This document shows, piece by piece, positions 22,732-33,603 of a stretch of 64,000 nucleotides of DNA. The DNA comes from Pholis gunnellus (Eukaryota > Chordata > Actinopteri > Perciformes > Pholidae). The notes under the pieces were generated by a model. It was given only the letters and a program-made list of their open reading frames with translations. It had not been told where the DNA came from and did no database searches. The translations under genes were made by a program, and so were the position numbers. How positions within the stretch are numbered: the first letter of the stretch is position 1; each line of letters starts with the position of its first letter. The stretch covers positions 22,336,349 through 22,400,348 of the forward strand of contig OU342809.1 in the NCBI GenBank assembly GCA_910591455.2, read 5' to 3'.

Positions 22732-23850
22732 CCCTTGCCCACTGTGTCCGACCCGTTTGCATTCAACTCTCCCCGCTGCGTTCGGTAATATTCTCCGTTA
22801 CCCCGCCAGCAATGCAGACCCTCTTCCTTCACGGTGCCAACAGTGACTCTAATCAGTCACCTCGGTGACAGACACCTGCAGCGTTTACCGTGATTTATTA
22901 GAACAGCTTTATATAACTCTTGACTCACAGGCATGGAGGAGACAACTAGAAATCAATGTCTCATCTTCAGTCCTCACAAACGGACACAACAACACACTGT
23001 ACCTGGCTTCACCAATGTCTGTCAGTATTTGAACTGAACTATTAATCGTGTCCCCTTCACTTAAGTCTTGAATGTGAACAATTGACAGTTCACCAAAACA
23101 TCTATTGAGAAAAAAAACTCACTATCTCAGGTGTTGTTCTATTTTAGCCTTTCCAAAAACAAATCCAACAGTGTAAGGAATGGATTATATGATGTTTATC
23201 TGCTCGAACATAAGCTGCACACATTGACTTTTTACCTGGTTCATGTACCGTAACATTGAACTCAACCTTTCTGTACTTTATCTAGCCCTCCTGTGCATAC
23301 TGAAGACCATTTTACGGTCCTCTTGTTTTAAAATGTATCTGCTGGAAGAAAAAAAAAAAATGGTCAGCCCGAGAAATCGTTTTTCAACCTGAGTGAGTTT
23401 TAGCATCAGCTAAGCTCGACAGGCATAGCAACCGTAGCTAAGGGGGCCGGGCTTAGTAAAAGGCAATTAAGTTCTTGGATTAATCCCCATCAGCTGTAGC
23501 TCCTACCTTATGATGTTCAGTTAGTTTTGGTATGTCAGTGTTCTTGTACGTGTAGATCTTTCATGGTGACGTAAATCATTCTGTTTCATCTCGGGCTTCT
23601 CTTATTCGCATGCATTCACCCTCCTCTCCGTACCCTCCTCCCATAACGCCTGCTGAACTTTGTTTTCATCTTAAAAAGACATGACGCCCTTCTTTCATGC
23701 CCGTTTCTGCCCTCATGTCCTGTGTCCACTAATACCTCTCGTTGTGAATGACGAATGTCTGCTTCGAGCTTTTGGCTGTAGTAGTTGCTGTCGTTGGTCT
23801 TGTTGATTGACACGTTGCTGCTTTTGTTGTTGCTCTGCTTCTCCTTGCAG

Positions 23851-23907
23851 ACAGTCTGGTTTGATCTGCACCAGAGGCTAACAGACACAGATGGTACTAC
23901 CAGCGCA
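23851..23907 (+). CDS. necab2: necab2 57-bp exon (WFDL motif)
   Basis: The acceptor cttctccttgcag is followed by 19 complete codons, TVWFDLHQRLTDTDGTTSA, and the donor GCA|gtaagt; both borders are phase 0, so the exon could be skipped without a frameshift. Human NECAB2 has ALWFDLQQRLSDEDGT at the same position between the LE-K end of the preceding exon and the start of the ABM-like domain. The glutamine-to-histidine change (LHQ for LQQ) is the only notable difference in the core. Despite its shortness the match and splice sites make it secure. Confidence 0.93.
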
Positions 23908-24774
23908 GTAAGTAGACACTAAAGGAACAAGCATTGTACGTTACACTGCAACACACAGCCCCAGGTGCAGCATCACTCACTGCTGCCCAACAAGTGCTGC
24001 AGCAGTAGCTCAGGATGAGTGTTACAAGGCTGAGACATGACTTTGTGATGTAATTAACATGGGACGGCACTTCCGCACGACCAGCGGCGTCCAAGAATAA
24101 TCCAGGTCTCAGTGGGCGCTGATGTTTTGAATGATTTCCCAGGAAAGGTGCTTGTTTTATTTTGTTGTCTAGACCTTAACAGTTTATAGAAACTGAGTAG
24201 TCTGTGGAAGAATGAATAGAGTCATATCATCCAATATCTAACACCCACAGAGAAAATAGCATATCAGCTGTCCAAGAAACATACTGCATATTTAGGCTGT
24301 GTGATATTCTCTGCGATAACGAACAATGAATCACAAGAAGAGCCAGGGGTAATGCGTGGGCTTTTTCTTTTCAGGCTTTTTTAGAATTGAATCAGAAATC
24401 AAGAACATTTTCACTTACAGAAGCTCAACTATTTGACACCGTTTTCCAATATTGTTTCACCGGAGACTGCTATCACACGCATACACCTGTGTGCCTGCAG
24501 TGAAGTACAGATAAAGATGAATACAGCCAAAATGTTATCTTACAGATCTGAATGCCTGCGGGGAAAAAAAGCCATGAGCGACCTGTATAATAGATAAAAT
24601 ACAGATGTTTTGTATTCACATGCACTTTACACAAAACCCTCTGTAATACAAAGAAGATACTTGAGATGAGAAAAGTACCTGCACTAAAAAGAACTCAGGG
24701 GTGTCTGTCATATATGTTGGAGAGTGGTTTAAGGGGTGTAGGAGTTCACTACATTGATTATTGCTCATGAAACT

Positions 24775-25000
24775 GGCATCAGTAGGGGCGTCCTTCCAAC
24801 AAGGTTGGTGGTTCGATATCCGGCTTCTTCTGTCCGTATGTTGAAGTGTTCTTGAGCAAGGCACTGATCCCCAAGTCTCTCCCTGGGCACCTCATAGCAG
24901 CCCATTGTTCCTAATGCTTAGGATGGGGTTTTATGCAGAGGTCAAATGTCATGTATTTATATATATATATGCTGATTGTAATAAAGTTTAAGTAAAAAGT
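24775..25000 (+). mobile_element. tRNA-derived SINE, plus orientation
   Basis: A polymerase III B-box-like ggttcgatatc lies at 24810-24820, preceded by a decayed A-box region. It is followed by the body typical of a teleost SINE (gttcttgagcaaggcactgatcccc, then cagcccattgttcctaatgcttagg) and a short TA-rich tail. A real tRNA gene is excluded because no cloverleaf can be closed around the box. Exact ends are approximate. Confidence 0.65.
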
Positions 25001-25288
25001 TACAGTACATTTACACCAGAACAACTGACAAATGGATCAAGGAAAAATACATTCCATGTGGTCTCTTTATACATGAACAATGAACACCAGCTGAATGCAT
25101 AAAACAGAACAGCACAAAGACAGAAATATGCGTACGCATACTATCCACTAGAATTGTCGAGCTGTTTATGCATGATTTCATTTAGTAGATCTCAATCATT
25201 GAGGAACTGGGCACAAGCCTCATTTCCACTACCGCTGTCAGCCATAAATATATCAAGACAAGCACTAAATTAAAACCTGCACACCACC

Positions 25289-25322
25289 ACTCATTAGACC
25301 TATATTGACAGGTCTAATGAGT
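25289..25322. repeat. perfect inverted repeat, 13-bp arms
   Basis: The arm actcattagacct (25289-25301) is the exact reverse complement of aggtctaatgagt (25310-25322), with an 8-base loop. No flanking duplication or element was identified. Confidence 0.9.
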
Positions 25323-25564
25323 AAGGAAGTGCAGTTTTGTGCCACACCAGCAAGGTTCTGCAACAATGCCAGAGCAACCTTTATTACAAGCGACCATTAC
25401 TGTTTGGCTGCGGGTCTATCTTTAATTCATCACATGTACCTGCGGTCTGCATGCCAGTAGGATAATCAATAATGTAGTGTATGGCACCGTTGTCAAAACA
25501 GAGTTGTGCTTCAAAATAAAGGATCAAATTGAAAGAAACTGTAAAATGAGCGGTTCCGTGAAGC

Positions 25565-25830
25565 TACAGGAGTTTTCGAGCTAAATGCTAATGTCAGCAT
25601 GCTTCCATGGTCACAATGACGATGCTAAGAGGTTGATGTTTGGCAGCTTCGATGCTCATCATGTTCATCATCTTAGTTTTGCCTGTTAGCTTGCTAACTT
25701 GCAATATGTTGGAAGGATATTGGTTATAAACAAGACAAGTGTTCCTGAGGGGAACCTGTGTCTGTAAAATGCTGAACCTCGTGGTGATGCTGGAGGAAGT
25801 CGAGGGATAACCAAAGTCTAGTCTGGGCCA
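25565..25830. repeat. GCTAA-rich dispersed repeat, copy
   Basis: It begins with gagctaaatgctaatgtcagcatgc in two blocks and includes atcttagttttgcctgttagcttgc. Related copies are at 29095-29330, 41835-42075 and, in the other orientation, about 44150-44230. This is a high-copy family in percomorph fishes (from memory). Confidence 0.6.
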
Positions 25831-26479
25831 AAATAGTGAACCAACCGACCAGCATTGTCTTCCCTAGAGCCATGTGTGCCTAGAGTGACTAAAAGTCAGT
25901 GAAATACATCCGGCCCTAGATCTGTATCACAAGGAGTTAATAATCCGATCTTCTTCTGCCTGTAGGAGACCAGCGTAATAATCACCTGTGGCACATTTAT
26001 CCACAGCGGTCGGGCCACTTATAGCACCCCATCAGCAGCAAGCAGTGAGAGCCGAGACAAAATTGTCCAGTTGTCATGGGCACCGACACAGAAGGGTTTT
26101 CACAACAGATTGCTTACATTCACTGAGAGAGAGCGTGAAGTTTCAAGTTGTGATTTGCCTTTAAAAAGGCATGTCAAAGAAATCCCATAACCACCCAAAA
26201 GGGTCACTTAATGAAAGCAAGACGACGAGGGAACAGGCAATACTAAAAAAAAAACAGGAGAATGAACAAGAGGAACCAGTAAAAACTTAATGGACTTTAA
26301 ACTAGAAACGCTTAGTTACTCTGGACACTGTCATCCCTTAAAGCACTTTGATAGAGTTTACATGTGATCCACAACCATGGTTTCCTTTTTATTTTTACTT
26401 AAGCTAAAACAAAACTCAAAAAGATTCAGGGCCAGAATTGGAGTCATGAAATAAGCTGAAGCCGTGTTTATCGTTGCAC

Positions 26480-26725
26480 CTTTCTTTTCTTCTGATCAAT
26501 CAAAGCGCTGTACACTACATGTCAACATTTACCCATGCACACACTGATGGCTGCTATGAGAGGTGCCACACTGATGACACAGCCTTTGGGAGCAACTTGG
26601 GGTTTAGGTGTTCAACATGGGAACTGGAGGAGCCGCGGATTGAACCTCCAATCTCCCGCCACCTCTCGGCAACAGCTGACGCACTGCAGATAGAACCCCC
26701 AAAGTGTAGGCCGGGTTCTCAGCTG
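26480..26725 (-). mobile_element. tRNA-derived SINE, minus orientation, diverged
   Basis: The + strand reads aatcaaagcgctgtacacta, then acactgatggctgctatgag, then gcctttgggagcaacttggg, and finally gaactggaggagccgcggat followed by tgaacc. The same order appears at 52363-52655. The reverse complement of the last part is a B-box-like ggttcaatccg, so the tRNA head is on the minus strand. It directly abuts the hAT terminus at 26739. Confidence 0.65.
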
Positions 26726-26738
26726 GTCGCCCTAGCGC

Positions 26739-27430
26739 AGTGGTTCTCAAACTTTTTCTGTCACGCCCCACTTTGGAGGAAGAAAGATTTTCATGCCCCA
26801 ACAAAATTGTAACAAAATGGTCCATGTTGAACTTTTATTGAAATAACAACATTTTGTGACTCCTCCATCTGTGCTTTTTCAAATACTAGAATAAAGAAAA
26901 TTGCAATCACTTTCAAGTCAACCAGATTGCTCCATCAGACAAAAACAAATAAAATGTGCAATCACTTTGTCAGAACAATGCAAATAAAGTTCTATCTGTG
27001 CAAAAAATAACTCATATTTGGCAGAAAATAGCTTATTGTGGCTGCAATTAACCTGTTTTGCGCTGAATATCTTTACAAGATAATAACAATAAAGTGCAAC
27101 CTGTGAAAAACGAAACAAAGCAAGTTCAAATATTTGGCAATAAAGAGTTTTACAGAGTTTTACACTGCATATCTTTTCAAAACATCAATGACGTGCAACC
27201 TGTGCAAAACAGAATTAGTGCAGATATGTGTGAGCCATCAGGTTTTATCAGTATTAGTGGCTGCAATGAGCCTGCTTTCCACTATAAATCTTTTTAAAAC
27301 GGGGTTGCAGACTTGATCCGGCCACTCTCAGTTCATGCTCAATGTTGAGCTTCGATCTGTATTTTGTTTTGAGAGGCAACAGCAGAAAAGCCGATCTCAC
27401 AGAGGTAGGATGTGGCGAAGGGAAGCACAC
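26739..27430 (-). pseudogene. hAT (Charlie-like) transposase 3' end, decayed
   Basis: The left border cagtggttctcaaacttttt is a classic hAT terminal inverted repeat. Reading the minus strand towards it, one frame gives LPFATSYLCEIGFSAV (about 27415-27370). After a frameshift, the next gives LKTKYRSKLNIEHELRVA, continuing SSLQPRF and QAHCSH. This is the C-terminal hAT dimerisation region of ZBED/FAM200-type transposases, and the terminal repeat lies several hundred bases beyond the stop codon, as expected. The coding part is broken by the frameshift and truncated upstream; the other terminus was not found. This is an inactive remnant. Confidence 0.78.
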
Positions 27431-28799
27431 TAAGCTACACATGTGCGTCGCCAAGAATCTTGCCGTCGCGCAATGGTTGTTAGTTGTGCTCATTTGTTAC
27501 CTTCTTTTGTCTTTCAAATAGCTTTACCTTTTGTCACTATAGCAACACAAATCAGCATTTCAGAGGCAGAAAATATGTCCTCAAAAAACGGCCTCTTGTA
27601 AATTGCTCATGTGTATCAGGTCTTTTGTTATTTACATTTATTGAAGGCACACTTCAGCGATTAATCCTCAGATTGTGCTGCCGGGCTGTTGCTGCCATCT
27701 GTAGGAACAATGTTTCTGAAACCAGGTGAAAAAGGTAATGAATCTAGTTATTTATTCCTAAACTCAAAAACACTAAAACAGAATGACATTTCCCTTTAGA
27801 TCTTTTACCATCCACTGTTCACCGTCCCTTCATCTCACCCTCTTATCGTGTGTATCATCACTCCTTGAGCTTTCTGTTCCTCAGTAAACTCCCTCTCCTG
27901 CTTCTAAACACAGATTACTTTTACGAGGTCATGCTCCTCTTCACCTTTACATCATCTCACCCTTCCTCCAACGGCTCAATCCATCCCACGCTGACCTTCC
28001 ATTCCCCACCAGATGAAAGATTCAAAAGTGATTGCCCATCACCTCCTCTCCCTTTCAGTCCTTTGTCAAAGCAATCATCCCTCGTCTCTGCACAAAGACG
28101 CCTCGATGAGTCACATCACCACACGGGATCATAATAGGATCATATGCTGCATAAGAGACACAGAGATACTTTAACACTGCAGCCGTCGAGCTGAACTATA
28201 GCAATTTTATTCATATTGGACACTTGTGAGCAGTGAGCAGCTGGCCGGCTATGATTTCTGTCATGTGAAGTAGGTAAATCAATCACATACTCTGTAGCTT
28301 GTCAGTCTTCTGATCCTCTGGAGGCACATCAGAAATGGAGAGAGGAGCATTAAAAGAAGCTGTGGTATATGGAATACAATAAAAAGAAAATGTAAGAGGT
28401 GAGTAGGATAGATGGGCAGATTACAGAGTAATAATAGAGAGATAATGGAAGTGAAGAAAGGGAATCAGAGAAAGGAAAGGCCAAAGGGACACAAGCATGT
28501 CTCAGTTTCTAAGAAAGGATGTTTTTAATAGAGGTGCTTTTTTTTTCTTTTCAAAAGCACAAATCTGTCAGATATGCCATTTCCTTGGTTTTTCATCACG
28601 GCATACAGCTATCTTTGCACTGCTGCCGTTTATCTAAATGAAACACAAAATTAAGTAGAAGGCACTCAGCACAGAGCACGAACCCACGCAAACGCACACA
28701 ACTATTCTCGCAAAGCTGCAGACTCCGAATTATTTGTTTGTCTCCCGGGTTGGATCTTCAAAGAAAATATCACATAAATGCAATGATGTTCAACAGCTG

Positions 28800-29020
28800 A
28801 CCTAGATATTGTAGACTTCCCCCCACTAGCACATGTATTCCACCAAGACTTGAGAGGCTACAGCCACAGCAGCAGTTTTGTGAGGCTGCACTTGCTACTC
28901 CCTCAAGGTCTCAGCTGTCTGCTGTCCTGAACTCTCCCTTGACATCAGGACAGCAGAAACTCTACACCTCTTCTGTCGCAGACTGAAGACTCATCTGTTC
29001 AGACTCCCCACACACACACA
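28800..29020 (+). mobile_element. LINE (L2-like) 3' end remnant
   Basis: Near 28960-29005 the + strand encodes TLHLFCRRLKTHLFRLP. The core FRRRLKTHLFRL-type motif is characteristic of the extreme C-terminus of L2/CR1-like reverse transcriptase ORFs in fish. Upstream, 28860-28950 is degraded sequence. Only a fragment remains; subfamily is uncertain. Confidence 0.55.
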
Positions 29021-29094
29021 CACACCCCTCCCCCACTTAAACTAATTATATAAGTAATTAAAAACTGTTCCTCCTGTCTCTAGCACTTGAAGTA

Positions 29095-29330
29095 GATCAG
29101 CATGTTGAAGCTAAATGCTAATCACAGCCAGCTAACATGCTTACAATGACCATGCTGATGTTCAGCGGGTATGATGTGTCCTGTAGTCACCATCTTAGCT
29201 TAGCATGTTAGCATGCTACAATTTGCAAAAATATCACTGAACACAAAGTACAGCTGAGGCTGTTGGTATTGCAGGTGAAAAGTTAAAGGAACACCAAGTT
29301 ATAACAATTCATGCTGAGAGGGACATGAAT
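29095..29330. repeat. GCTAA-rich dispersed repeat, copy
   Basis: Includes gaagctaaatgctaatcac, ccatcttagcttagcatg and ttagcatgctacaatttgc, then caaagtacagctgaggctg. The last block recurs at about 41900 (aaatacagctgaggctggtg), confirming a shared family. Confidence 0.65.
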
Positions 29331-30299
29331 GTCAAACTGTGTGTAACACTTCCTGTAACACTTTGAAACATCTTGCCAAACTGACAAAGATGATTCTCTC
29401 CAAAATCATGATCGGAACAGACCAATAAAAAAAACACTAACGGATTAATAAAAAGCAATGTGTGGGAAAACAAAGAGGTGACAAGTCAGCATTTACAAAT
29501 AAGTCAGCTAAGATGCACGAAAAAAAGCGATTGGGGGGGGGGGGGAGTACTGATGAAAATGAAAGCTAAAAAATGGAATCAGGAAAGAAAAGATGTCAGT
29601 GGAGAGCGCAAATTCATGTGTGGTTAACGTCTAAGAACTTCTGGATACGACTTGAATATTTAATGGACGCTCTGATAAGTTGTACATAAACGGAACAGAC
29701 AGTTGGGAGGTGAGAGGAGGAAGGGAAGTTCACAGAGAGATTCGGGACGCTCTGAAGACCCTTATGAAAAATAAATCAAGAGGCTATAAATATGGATATT
29801 ACCGTATCAGCAGGTCATGCACTCTACAGCAGCTCTCGCTCAGATGGGCCTGCTCTTTGAATTATCCATAATTCCCAAACAACACCAGTGCTGACTCAGA
29901 CGAGATGGAGACAAAAGTGTGAATTTATGAGACACGCTTTCTTACTCTAACGGTACATTTCATCCAGCGAAGGGGTCGTTTTGTAATTTAGAATTATGAT
30001 ATAAGAACAATTGTTTGCAGATTATTTTGCTCTGTAATTTTTTAGGCATACAGAGTTAGAAAAAAATGCCATGAATTGTGGTTATTTTCCAAAAAGAAAT
30101 GTCTAGTCACTGTATCAAATGATTTTGTTGTTGTTTGTTCAAAGTAATGTGTCGAAAACATTAGTTTATTTTCTGCTTCGATAATCTTCAAAGCTACTTC
30201 ACCTTCTTGTCATGAGTTAGTTGAGGAGATCGATGCCGCTCATGTCTGTACGTGAAATAAATAAACTGCAGTCAGATAGCGAAGCTTAAAGTCAATGTC

Positions 30300-30415
30300 C
30301 AACAGTAAAACATGCTAAACTTTATGCTAAACTAAGCTAAGACATGAGAGTGGCATCAATCGCCTCAACTAAATCTTGGCAAGAAAGCGGACAAGTGCAT
30401 TTTCTAAAATGTCTA
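30300..30415. repeat. dispersed teleost repeat, fragment
   Basis: Contains gctaaactaagctaagacat then gagagtggcatcaatcgcct and aagaaagcggacaagtgcat. It aligns by eye with 19780-19870 and, for the GCTAA part, with 10290-10320. Confidence 0.55.
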
Positions 30416-31869
30416 TTTTTTAGTGCTGGGCAACGATTACAATTTTTAATCGCGATTAATCGCATGATTTTTTGCGATTAATCGCATTGTCATGCGCAAA
30501 ATTCAATAATGAATTCAAAAGTAGTGTATTGCGCACTTTTATTTTAAAAGTACTGCTATATGAACACAAGTGCAATAACATTTGGTTTGCAAAGACTTTA
30601 AACAAATAAGGTGCTTTTTAACAGCAGTATTCCCTTTACACAGTAGCAGTTAAAATACAGTTATAATGATTCTGATAATAGATATTCAGCTGGTGTTCAC
30701 AACTCTATTTCCATGTGTGTAATAGATGCAATTTGAAATGTACACCTTGAAAACTACAAACCTATCTACGTCATGTTTTTTTCTTCTTTTTTTTATGTTT
30801 GTTAAATTCTCAGTAGCGATAACTAAATGATATGCTTATTATACATATTCCAAACAAAACAACTTTAAATACCCTAAAAAAATAATTTTAATAATCATTT
30901 ATTTTTTGCTTTTTTTGGTATTTTGGTCAGACACATATGCAACGCTGATTACCGTAATATGTGTGGTATTTGTTATAAATGTACGTTGGTACATAGAGGG
31001 TGATACCTCTCTAAGGAATATCAGGACTCAATGGAGTGACATGTGTAGTGTGAGAGGAATCAGCAAAAACATAATGTGCACTACAGTGTACAAAAATGAA
31101 TTGCCGGGTCTCAGTGCACCCACTTTTACTAAATCAAAATGGTAAATAATAACAGCTTTTTGAGTAATACTGTGTTCATTTGGACAAACGCTAGCATTTA
31201 CAACATGTGAGATAAGGGATATCACTTCTAAAGATATCACTTTCTATTTCTGAATTATAGTTATAATACATAGCACCTTTAGCTGAAGCTCATATAATCC
31301 TGCCGCACTTTATTATTAGATATCCCGCAGCAATTTCAGCACTTTTCAAGGATATACCTTCTGAATAAAACTGTCGTATTGTTCCCAGAGGGAGGATGTC
31401 TCTCTGTCAGAGGTCCGGGTATAGTTCGCCACCCTGCTGCCCTCCCGCCTCCTTTAACGTTTGATTGGGTTTTGAACTGCAAGACTGAGTACTGTGGTAA
31501 ATTATTTTGGATTTACGACCAATCACTGTTCTCCTCAATATTTCAAGTGTTCCTCTGCCGGGAGCTGACCTGTCTCACAGAGGCTTTTTTTCATTCTCAA
31601 TAATTCACGTTCTGTGTCATAAATATAGACATAAACGCTGCCAAAGCTTCAACCTCTGCACTATTCACTGTGCTCTTTGACACTGAAACATCAATCTGAA
31701 TTCAATAAGGAATCGTTTCTCAACCTGTTGTGTCTTTTCATTTTACTCTTTGATATACCTTTAAAATATTGACAGTGATGCCTAGTCGCATTAAAACTCA
31801 GCGTAGCCATAAACGGACAGACTGCTGGGACTAGTGTGGCTATTTTTGTGAATCATTGCCCAGAGTATC

Positions 31870-31965
31870 GTCTTTGAATCCAAAGGCTGATAGATTTTAT
31901 TCCTCTGTGCCATAGAGCTCCATTGTTGTCCAAAGACTATTAAAAACACCACAGTTAACGACACC
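31870..31965. repeat. dispersed repeat shared with 16270-16420
   Basis: Carries ttattcctctgtgccatag and ctccattgttgtccaaag in the same order and orientation as the copy in the preceding intron. Confidence 0.6.
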
Positions 31966-32295
31966 GTTGCACTTGGACAATACTTATTTACGATGAACAT
32001 GTTCGCGGCAATTTACTTTCAGTAAACACTTCTAATAAAAAATGAAGTACTAAAATAAAATAAGTACTAAAATACTCACTAAAACACTAAATGAAATAAT
32101 GAATCCTCTGCTGAAAATGGTCCCCAATAAATGCTCTTTTTTTCTTCTGTTTGAATGACACGAGATTTGTTGACAGTAAGAAAAATATAGAAACAGAAAG
32201 GCGCACTTAGTAGAGCGCAGATGTCCACCAGGTGTGTCTGCAATGACCACTGCTGTATTGTGGGATTGACTGAACACAAACCCACAACAACCCCC

Positions 32296-32333
32296 GCACG
32301 GAGCCGGTGCAGACGTCTGCACCGGCTCCGTGC
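32296..32333. repeat. perfect 38-bp palindrome without spacer
   Basis: The arm gcacggagccggtgcagac (32296-32314) is followed immediately by its exact reverse complement (32315-32333). It is GC-rich inside AT-rich surroundings and can form a 19-bp cruciform. It lies within an unclassified stretch (about 32200-32530) with several GC-rich blocks. Confidence 0.95.
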
Positions 32334-33130
32334 ACGTCTCAGCTCCACGTCAGGGGGCATAAACACGACTTGAAATGTTTGTTGAGACATCAAGTTTAAT
32401 ATTTCGACAATCCACGTGTAAACGTGAGGTCGATGCCCAACAAAACGTCACAGAATAACTGTGTCACCGGCCGCAGAGTAGCGCCTGGTTCTGCGATGTA
32501 CTCGGCTGTGGCATGACTAGTGGCCCCTACCGGCCGGGGGGGGCAGATAAGAGTAGTGAGTGAGGAGACAGCAGGCAGTCAATGGCGGTATAAAAGAGTC
32601 GCTGCAGCCATGAGAGGTCCTTGAGCATGCAGCCATAACAAAAACCCAAACACTATGCATTGTGCTGCTGCAGAATGAAAGATTAGCCGTGGACAGACAC
32701 AGCACTCACTCACTCACTCATTGTTTCATTCAGTACTTACTCCCAATGCTTTAGTAGCCTAGACACTTTAAAAAGAATACTAAGGAAACATGGTGACTGG
32801 TTCACAAAAGAGAGGTCTGTTGGTTAGAAAGAGTCCCGATGAGATCTGGATCTTTCCAGTGTCTCTCGTCTTGGTGTATGGATGGGGCCACTTGTTCCCA
32901 TGAATGGCCCCAATCCCCTGGTGACTGTTTGGAGTTCTTGGCGCTGGAAATTTTCTCTGTAAATTCAATAACCGCTCCTATGTGCATTAATCAACCCCGG
33001 CCCTCTCCCACCCGCTCCGTCTTCTGTTTGTTTCCCTCCCCTACCCCCCTCCCCCCTCTGTTACTGCTGCAACACATTTAGTCCACTTTAGCCTGCAACA
33101 CTGACAGCTTGCTCGATGTATCTGTGTGTA

Positions 33131-33131
<1 letters not shown>

Positions 33132-33219
<88 letters not shown>
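33132..33219. repeat. (TG)n microsatellite, about 44 units
   Basis: Long TG run; the spanning open frames are artefacts. Confidence 0.98.
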
Positions 33220-33223
<4 letters not shown>

Positions 33224-33586
33224 GTGTGCGCCTCTCTTCTTCAACTCTATCTATTTTAACTTAGCCTTCAGTGCCTCCCTTCTCTCTTTAGTCGACTTCA
33301 TTGACCGTTGTGTGGCCGGCTCGGATCCAACCGACCACTTACCTAACTGTACAGAAAGTCTTTGTTCCTTCATTTTTGTTTTCCAAAAGAAGCCGTGTTT
33401 TTTTTTTCTTCTGTGCAACAATAACCTTTACGCTGCGATCCATATTGGATTAATAAAACAAAACAGTCGGCTCCCTTTTGCACAACTAACAAGAATGACT
33501 TTAGAAGACTTTTGGTGAATGCAACAGAAGGTCAGAGGAAATAAAAGCATCAACAAGAGAACAAAACGAGAGAGTTGCCCGGAGAA

Positions 33587-33603
33587 GGGGGGGGGGGGGG
33601 GGG
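33587..33603. repeat. poly(G) run
   Basis: About 17 consecutive G in an otherwise purine-rich context. Confidence 0.9.

Larger units (their letters stand above)
16130..23850 (+). other. necab2: necab2 intron, 7.7 kb
   Basis: The flanking exons meet on a codon boundary (LENK / TVWF, as in the mammalian protein), so no further exon is expected. Contents: a dispersed repeat copy at about 16270-16420, purine-rich and then pyrimidine-rich tracts at 17160-17515, a complete non-autonomous hAT element at 18386-18939, a dispersed repeat fragment at about 19735-19875, an AT-rich motif cluster at about 21295-21365, and a long TG microsatellite at 22644-22729. No independent gene was recognised. Confidence 0.8.

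Noticed and set aside
24800..24830. Possible tRNA gene (B-box ggttcgatatc)
   Set aside because: No acceptor stem or complete cloverleaf; the downstream body matches a tRNA-derived SINE.
30423..30500. Element edge agtgctgggcaacg with repeated gcgattaatcgca
   Set aside because: It looks like the start of a known fish DNA transposon family, but the other end and duplication could not be located, so it is only mentioned in the intron entry.
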